Source: Burkholderia lata
GTDB lineage: Bacteria; Pseudomonadota; Gammaproteobacteria; Burkholderiales; Burkholderiaceae
Length of the DNA: 64,000 nucleotides
Assembly (NCBI RefSeq): GCF_902499335.1
Contig: NZ_CABVQK010000011.1
Coordinates: forward strand, 62,001 to 126,000
Reading direction: 5' to 3'
Below are positions 59,124 through 64,000 of this stretch, piece after piece. The notes under the pieces are model-generated. The model was not told where the DNA came from and made no database searches. It saw only the letters and a program-made list of their open reading frames with translations. The position numbers and the translations under genes are program-made. Numbering within the stretch: position 1 is the stretch's first letter; each line of letters starts with the position of its first letter.

Positions 59124-60365
59124 TTATTCGCCGATCTCGAGCGACTGCGCGACGGCCTCGATCCGCGCGCGATGCACGGCTTCCCTGATCTTCTCCGTGT
59201 CGTTGCCGATGCCGCGCGCGATCGCGCCGGCATCGACGCTGCGCGCCGCCGCGAGCGCGACGCGCAGCCGCTCGGCCTGCGGATACGGCTGGGCTTCGAG
59301 CCCGAGCCGCCCGCGTGCATCCGATTCGCACGCCTGCAGCATCTCGGCGAAACGCGCCGGCTTGCGCAGCGCGTCGCTGCGCTCGAACAGCCGCACCAGC
59401 GCGGCCGCCCCCATCTCCATCACGCGATGCAGGTTGCCGTGCTCGCGCGCGACCACGAGCGCGAGATCGCGGCATTCGTTCGGCACGCGCAACCGCTCGC
59501 ACAACGGCTTGAGCAGGTCGACGCTGCGCCCCTCGTGGCCGACGTGGCGCGGCAGCACGTCGGCCGGCGTCGTCGCCTTGCCAAGGTCGTGCGTGAGCGC
59601 CGCGAAGCGCACCGGCAGCGAATAGCCCTGCTTCGCCGCATAGTCGACGACCATCATCACGTGCACGCCCGTGTCGACCTCCGGGTGGTAGTCGGCGCGC
59701 TGCGGCACGCCCCACAGCGCATCGACCTCGGGCAGGATGCGCGCGAGCGCGCCGCACTCGCGCAGCACCGCGAACATCCGCGACGGCTTCGCCTCCATCA
59801 GCCCGCGCGCGATTTCCTGCCACACGCGTTCGGGCACGAGCGCGTCGACCTCGCCCGCGTCGACCATCCGCCGCATCAGCGCGAGCGTTTCGTCCGCGAC
59901 CGTGAAATCCGCGAACCGCGCGGCGAAGCGCGCGATGCGCAGGATCCGCACCGGATCCTCGACGAACGCGTCGCTCACATGCCGGAACACGCGCGCGCGC
60001 AGGTCGGCCTGCCCGTCGAACGGATCGATCACCTGCCCGACCAGCTCGCCCTCCGGGCTCACCTCGCGCGCCATCGCATTGATCGTCAGGTCACGCCGCG
60101 CGAGATCCTCGTCGAGCGTCACGTCCGGCGCGTAATGAAACTGGAAGCCGTGATAGCCGGCCGCCGTCTTGCGCTCGGTGCGCGCGAGCGCGTACTCCTC
60201 CTGCGTCCGCGGATGCAGGAATACCGGGAAATCCTTGCCGACCGGCCGGAACCCCTGCGCGGCCATCTGCTCGGGGGTCGCGCCCACCACCACGTAGTCG
60301 CGGTCCTGCACGGGCACGCCGAGCAATTCGTCGCGGATGGCGCCGCCTACTGCATAGATGTTCAT
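59124..60365 (-). CDS. cca: multifunctional CCA-adding tRNA nucleotidyltransferase
   Basis: 413 residues, the gammaproteobacterial-type class II Cca. GGAIRDELLG at 7-16 and catalytic Asp21 and Asp23 in QDRDYVVVG, RRDLTINAMA near 110 and the C-terminal HD domain (HVMMVVDYAA, LTHDLGKATTP) with phosphatase and phosphodiesterase activity. It builds or repairs the CCA end of tRNA. The start overlaps the GST stop by ATGA. Confidence 0.95.
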   Translation of the reverse strand: MNIYAVGGAIRDELLGVPVQDRDYVVVGATPEQMAAQGFRPVGKDFPVFLHPRTQEEYALARTERKTAAGYHGFQFHYAPDVTLDEDLARRDLTINAMAREVSPEGELVGQVIDPFDGQADLRARVFRHVSDAFVEDPVRILRIARFAARFADFTVADETLALMRRMVDAGEVDALVPERVWQEIARGLMEAKPSRMFAVLRECGALARILPEVDALWGVPQRADYHPEVDTGVHVMMVVDYAAKQGYSLPVRFAALTHDLGKATTPADVLPRHVGHEGRSVDLLKPLCERLRVPNECRDLALVVAREHGNLHRVMEMGAAALVRLFERSDALRKPARFAEMLQACESDARGRLGLEAQPYPQAERLRVALAAARSVDAGAIARGIGNDTEKIREAVHRARIEAVAQSLEIGE

Positions 60366-61009
60366 GGCGTCGGCTCGTATTCGGCGATCACGTTCGTTTC
60401 GCGGCGCGCGGCGTCGATCCACCGCTGGACGGCCGGCAGCGCCGTCACGCGGGCCGCATAGCCGGCCGCTTCCGGCGACAGGCCCGGCTCATACGTGTTG
60501 AAGCGCATCACGACGGGCGCGTACATCGCATCGGCGATCCCGAATTCGCCGAACAGGAACGGCCCGCCCGACGCCTCGAGACACTCACTCCACAGCGCAT
60601 CGATGCGCGCGACATCGGCGAGTGCCTCGGGTGTCGCGCCGCGCCCCGGCATCGACGCGCGTACGTTCATGCCCATCTGCGTGCGCAGCGCCGCGAAGCC
60701 CGAATGCATCTCGGCCGCGACGCAACGCGCATGCACCCGCTCGAGCGGATCGGCCGGCCACATCGGGAACTGCGGATAGCGTTCGGCGAGCGTCTCGGCG
60801 ATCGCGAGCGAATCCCAGATCGCGACGCCGTGGTCGTCCACCAGGCACGGCACCTTGCCGGACGGCGAATATTCGAGGATGCGCGCGGCCGTGTCGTCAC
60901 GGCGCAGCTCGATCGCGATCTCGTCGAACGGGATGCCGAAATGCGCGAGCAGCAGCCACGGGCGCATCGACCACGACGAGTAGTTCTTGTCTCCAATGAC
61001 GAGTTTCAT
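60362..61009 (-). CDS. glutathione S-transferase family protein
   Basis: 215 residues. N-terminal thioredoxin-like domain KLVIGDKNYSSWSMRPWLLLA with the catalytic-type Ser cluster, then SPSGKVPCLVDD (cis-Pro) and IWDSLAIAETLAERYP, the glutathione-binding Asp-Ser. The C-terminal all-helical domain follows from about residue 88. Substrate unknown. It overlaps cca and follows the NDUFA9-like gene by 47 bases, so the three are likely one operon. Confidence 0.9.
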   Translation of the reverse strand: MKLVIGDKNYSSWSMRPWLLLAHFGIPFDEIAIELRRDDTAARILEYSPSGKVPCLVDDHGVAIWDSLAIAETLAERYPQFPMWPADPLERVHARCVAAEMHSGFAALRTQMGMNVRASMPGRGATPEALADVARIDALWSECLEASGGPFLFGEFGIADAMYAPVVMRFNTYEPGLSPEAAGYAARVTALPAVQRWIDAARRETNVIAEYEPTP

Positions 61010-61056
61010 GGCGGTGTTCCGGAAAACGCAAAGGTGGAAAGGGGAACGCTGCCGGC

Positions 61057-62016
61057 CTAGCGGCGCGAGCGGAACCAGTCGAACCGGGAACGCCGCGCGG
61101 CATGGCCGAGATACCCGGGCGCGATGCTTTCGAGACTCGCGGGCGAGATCCCGAGCTCCGGCGCGAGCGGCCCCGACAGCACGTTCGGCACCGACATCGT
61201 CGCGAGGTTGTCGCGCGTGAGCACGGGCTCGCCGGGCAGGCATTCGAACACGCTCGCCTGCAGCCGCGCAAGCGCGTCGGGCAGCCGCACGATGCGTGCC
61301 TGCCGGCCGACCAGCTTGCCGCAATAGCGCACCAGCTGCTCGAGCGTGTAGACGGTCGGGCCGCCGAGTTCGTAGGTCTTGCCGTGTGCGGCCGCGAGAT
61401 CGAGCGTGTTGACGAACGCGCGCACGACATCGCCGACGAACACCGGCTGGAAGCGCGCGTCGGGCATCGCGAGCGGCAGCACGGGCACCGTGCGCTGCAG
61501 GTTCGCGAACGTGTTGAGGAACGCGTCGCCGGGGCCGAACACGACCGACGGGCGGAAAATCGTCAGCGCGAGCGAATCGGTCGCCGCGATCGCATGCAGC
61601 GCGGCCTCGCCGTCGCCCTTCGAGCGCTGGTACATGCTCGCGCCGTGCGAATCGGCGCCGAGCGCGCTCATGTGCAGCACGCGCTGCACGCCCACTTCGG
61701 TGCAGGCGGTCGCGAGCGCGGCCGGCAGCGCGACGTGCGCGCGCTCGAAGCCGGGCCCGTACGGCGTGCCGCGGCCGCCGTGCAACACGCCGACGAGGTT
61801 GATTGCCGCGTGCGCACCGGCGACGAAGCGCGCGAGCGTGCGCGTGTCGAGCGCTTCGAGTTCGACGATTTCGACTGGCAGCATCTGCAGGTGGCGGGCG
61901 TGGTCGCGCCGGCGCGTACCGATCCGTACCTGCTTGCCGGATTCAATCAGCGCATTGACGAGCCGGCTGCCGATGAAGCCGGTGCCGCCCAGCAGCGCGA
62001 CGGTCTGGCGATCCAT
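61057..62016 (-). CDS. NDUFA9-like NAD(P)-binding epimerase-fold protein
   Basis: 319 residues, an atypical extended SDR. The glycine motif is LLGGTGFIGSRLV (8-20), followed by the INLVGVL segment near 75 and MSALGADSHGASMYQRSKGDGE near 115 where the usual YxxxK is YQRSK. The C-terminal part (YELGGPTVYTLEQLVRYCG) fits the complex I NDUFA9 accessory group. The bacterial role is not known; neighbouring genes are cca, GST and the lytic transglycosylase. Confidence 0.88.
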   Translation of the reverse strand: MDRQTVALLGGTGFIGSRLVNALIESGKQVRIGTRRRDHARHLQMLPVEIVELEALDTRTLARFVAGAHAAINLVGVLHGGRGTPYGPGFERAHVALPAALATACTEVGVQRVLHMSALGADSHGASMYQRSKGDGEAALHAIAATDSLALTIFRPSVVFGPGDAFLNTFANLQRTVPVLPLAMPDARFQPVFVGDVVRAFVNTLDLAAAHGKTYELGGPTVYTLEQLVRYCGKLVGRQARIVRLPDALARLQASVFECLPGEPVLTRDNLATMSVPNVLSGPLAPELGISPASLESIAPGYLGHAARRSRFDWFRSRR

Positions 62017-62073
62017 GTTAGGGACCTCAAAAGAACACTGCCGCGTCTCGCGCGGCAGTGTGAAGATTGCGTA

Positions 62074-64000
62074 TCAGGGCGAGATCATGCCTAGACGTTT
62101 CTTCAACGACTGCGGTTTGCCCTCGAAGAGCGCCGCGTAGTAGACGGTGTTCGACAGCACGTTCTTCACGTAGTCGCGCGTCTCGTTGAACGGAATCGTT
62201 TCTGCGAAGATCGCGCCTTCGACCGGCTGCGTCAACACCTGGCGCCACTGGCGCGGCCGGCCCGGGCCCGCGTTGTAGCCGGCCGTGGCGAGCACCGGCG
62301 AGCTGTCGAAGTTGTTGTAGATGTCCGCCAGATACCAGGTGCCGAGCTGGATGTTGGTATCGATGTCGTGCATCTGCGTGCGCGAGATCGTGCCGAGGCC
62401 GAGCTTCTTCGCGACCATCTGCGCGGTGGCCGGCATCAGCTGCATCAGGCCGCCCGCGCCCACCGACGAACGCGCGCTCGTGATGAAGCGCGATTCCTGG
62501 CGGATCAGCCCGTACGCCCATTCGGTGTCGAGGCCCGTCGACTGCGCGTAGCGCTCGACGATGTTGCGGTACGGCGACGGGTAGCGCAGCGTGAAATCGT
62601 GCTCGGCCTTCGTGCGGTCGGCCGTGTTGACCGTGCGGTCGAGCAGGTCGACGCGCTTGCCATACTCGGCGGCCGCGAGCAGCTGGCGATCGGTCATCCC
62701 GCGCAGCGGCCAGTTCCATTCGCGGTTGCCTTCGAGGCGCAGGTTCAGCGCGTAGAAACGCTGCGCGAGCGCGAAGCCCGGAATCTTGCCCATCGCGTCG
62801 ATCTCGGCGTCGCTCACCTTCGTGCGCGGCGGGATCGTCGTGCGCTGGCCGAGCTCTTCACCGGCGAGCTGCCCGTAGAAGTTGAACTGGCCGGCGACCT
62901 GCTCGAATTCCTGGTTCGCCTGCAGCGTATCGCCGCTCTGCTTGAGCGCGCGCGCATGCCAGTAGATCCAGGCCGGATCGTCGCGCAGCGACGGCGGCAT
63001 CTGCTCGATCGACCAGCGCACCATCGGCCAGTTGCCGGCGAGCAGCGCGGCACGCGTGCGCCATTCGTAGCCCGGGTTCGACAGCGGCGCATTCGTCGAT
63101 TTCGCATACCAGACCGATGCGAGCGGCGAGCGCTTGATCGCGCCCTGGTAGCCGATCGCGCCCCACGCGATCGCCTGCTCCTGCTTGGTCAGCGAGGCGG
63201 CGACCGACGTCAGCATCCCGGCTGCCGCGTCCGGATCGTTGCGCGCCATGCGGCCGAGCGCGATCAGCGCGAGCTGGTGCGACGCCGCGTCGGGGCCGAC
63301 GCCGCGCGCGAGGTACAGCGGCGGCGCGCTCGTCGCCTGGTCGAAGGCGACCGGGCGCGGGCCGAGCGCGTCGACGATCTTGCCGCCGAGCGTCGTGTAG
63401 TTCTGCTCATACGCGAGGCGCGCCTGCTGCCACACGTCGTCGCTCGTGAACTGCTGGTTGACCGTCAGCGCGGTGATCAGGTCGACGCACGCGTCGCCGT
63501 AATTCTTCGGCTCGACGAGCAGCGCGCGTGCCGCATCGGCGACGTTCTCGCCGCGCGCCGCGCGCGATTCGAGCGCATAGCACTTGACCTGCGTGTCGTC
63601 GTCGAGCACGAAGCGCTTGTATTGCTCGTCGAAGTTGCGCCAGTCGTGGCGCGCGCCAAGCACGAGCAGGTAGTCGTTGCGCAGGCGGTCGGCGATCGCC
63701 TGGCCGTCGTAGCGCTGCAGGAACGACTGCACGGGCGCGTCCGGCGCGTCCACGCGCGCGCGGCCCGTCGAATCGAACAACTGCGGCTTGATCTGGAAAT
63801 ACTCGACGTAGGACGGTACCGGGTAGTTCGGAATCATCGACGCGAGCTGCGCGGCTTTCGCGGCGTCATTGCGGCGCGCGGCTTCACGAAGCTGCACGAA
63901 GGTCTGGTCGTCCCCGGAGACCGTATCGTCGTTCGGTGCGGCGCACGCGGCCGTGCCCGCGACGAGCGCGGTGGCCGAAAGCGTCAGCGCGACCGCGCGA
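62074..64000 (-). CDS. slt: soluble lytic murein transglycosylase, Slt70-type (partial, runs off the right edge)
   Basis: At least 641 residues are visible. The N-terminal signal peptide is only partly inside (ATALVAGTAACAAPNDD at about 63920-63965), so the start codon lies beyond the window. A long superhelical U/L domain is followed by the catalytic domain with YGLIRQESRF (catalytic Glu), GAGGLMQLMPATAQMVA and ATAGYNAGPGRPRQW. It cleaves peptidoglycan glycan strands to 1,6-anhydromuropeptides in the periplasm. The GTG at 63897 is an internal valine, not the start. A lipoprotein signal is possible (AGTAAC) but not clear. Confidence 0.93.
   Translation of the reverse strand, partial: RAVALTLSATALVAGTAACAAPNDDTVSGDDQTFVQLREAARRNDAAKAAQLASMIPNYPVPSYVEYFQIKPQLFDSTGRARVDAPDAPVQSFLQRYDGQAIADRLRNDYLLVLGARHDWRNFDEQYKRFVLDDDTQVKCYALESRAARGENVADAARALLVEPKNYGDACVDLITALTVNQQFTSDDVWQQARLAYEQNYTTLGGKIVDALGPRPVAFDQATSAPPLYLARGVGPDAASHQLALIALGRMARNDPDAAAGMLTSVAASLTKQEQAIAWGAIGYQGAIKRSPLASVWYAKSTNAPLSNPGYEWRTRAALLAGNWPMVRWSIEQMPPSLRDDPAWIYWHARALKQSGDTLQANQEFEQVAGQFNFYGQLAGEELGQRTTIPPRTKVSDAEIDAMGKIPGFALAQRFYALNLRLEGNREWNWPLRGMTDRQLLAAAEYGKRVDLLDRTVNTADRTKAEHDFTLRYPSPYRNIVERYAQSTGLDTEWAYGLIRQESRFITSARSSVGAGGLMQLMPATAQMVAKKLGLGTISRTQMHDIDTNIQLGTWYLADIYNNFDSSPVLATAGYNAGPGRPRQWRQVLTQPVEGAIFAETIPFNETRDYVKNVLSNTVYYAALFEGKPQSLKKRLGMISP

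Noticed and set aside
63895-63897. GTG at 63897 as start of the lytic transglycosylase
   Set aside because: The frame continues upstream into a signal-peptide-like sequence up to the window edge, so the gene is cut, not short.
1-64000. CRISPR arrays, tRNA or rRNA genes, insertion sequences, prophage or integrase
   Set aside because: No regularly spaced repeats, cloverleaf-like sequences, transposase or integrase motifs were seen on reading both strands; a dedicated search was not possible.

Overview
The window is a stretch of GC-rich (roughly two-thirds G+C) betaproteobacterial chromosome. Gene content, order and protein character fit Burkholderia, most likely the B. cepacia complex; this is inferred from family recognition, not from a database search. 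No tRNA, rRNA, CRISPR array, insertion sequence or prophage was seen. It looks like core chromosome with small accessory modules.

Layout. 1-2393: tail of a LacI-type regulator, an AGE-family sugar epimerase/isomerase and a PfkB sugar kinase, joined by ATGA overlaps. 2495-9735: housekeeping block with a small acidic protein, DUF2905, a MidA-like methyltransferase, a degenerate short-chain dehydrogenase, folB, ttcA, glmU and glmS. 9819-11406: RelE/HigB-type toxin-antitoxin pair with its own palindromic operator, two small unknown proteins and a strong bidirectional terminator. 11424-13155: FTR1 iron permease plus cupredoxin behind a Fur-like box, then a copper-chaperone gene behind a CueR-type promoter. 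13215-28717: a complete glutamylated-putrescine (Puu) catabolic locus. It holds puuC and the puuR regulator on one side, and puuD, puuA, an spuC-type aminotransferase, a potFGHI importer, a DUF3138 outer-membrane protein and two puuB-type oxidases on the other. Together these import putrescine, glutamylate it, oxidise it and release GABA.

28830-30694: three lipoprotein or envelope genes (CsgG-like, DUF4810, GNA1162-like) that probably form one envelope complex. 31356-38521: glutathione reductase, a small helical protein, a trimeric porin, DUF1275, a small membrane protein and a split chromate transporter with a divergent LysR regulator. 38580-39887: uracil/xanthine permease.

40164-54471: the flagellar flg cluster. 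flgBCDEFGHIJ, a PilZ/YcgR brake gene, flgK and flgL lie on the minus strand; flgA, flgM and flgN are divergent. Three good sigma-28 (FliA) promoters precede flgK, ycgR and flgM, giving a middle-gene/late-gene hierarchy. 54643-64000: an SGNH/GDSL hydrolase, an M24 aminopeptidase with a divergent XRE-cupin regulator carrying a histone-like tail, cca, a glutathione S-transferase, an NDUFA9-like protein and the 3' part of a soluble lytic transglycosylase running off the right edge.

I found no clear new defence or mobile system. The most interesting leads are the CsgG/DUF4810/GNA1162 trio, the SDR that has lost its catalytic residues next to folB, a sequence module shared by FlgK and FlgL, the XRE-cupin regulator with a basic tail and repeated AT-rich upstream motifs, and several well-formed regulatory sites (CueR-type, Fur-type, toxin-antitoxin operator, sigma-28).
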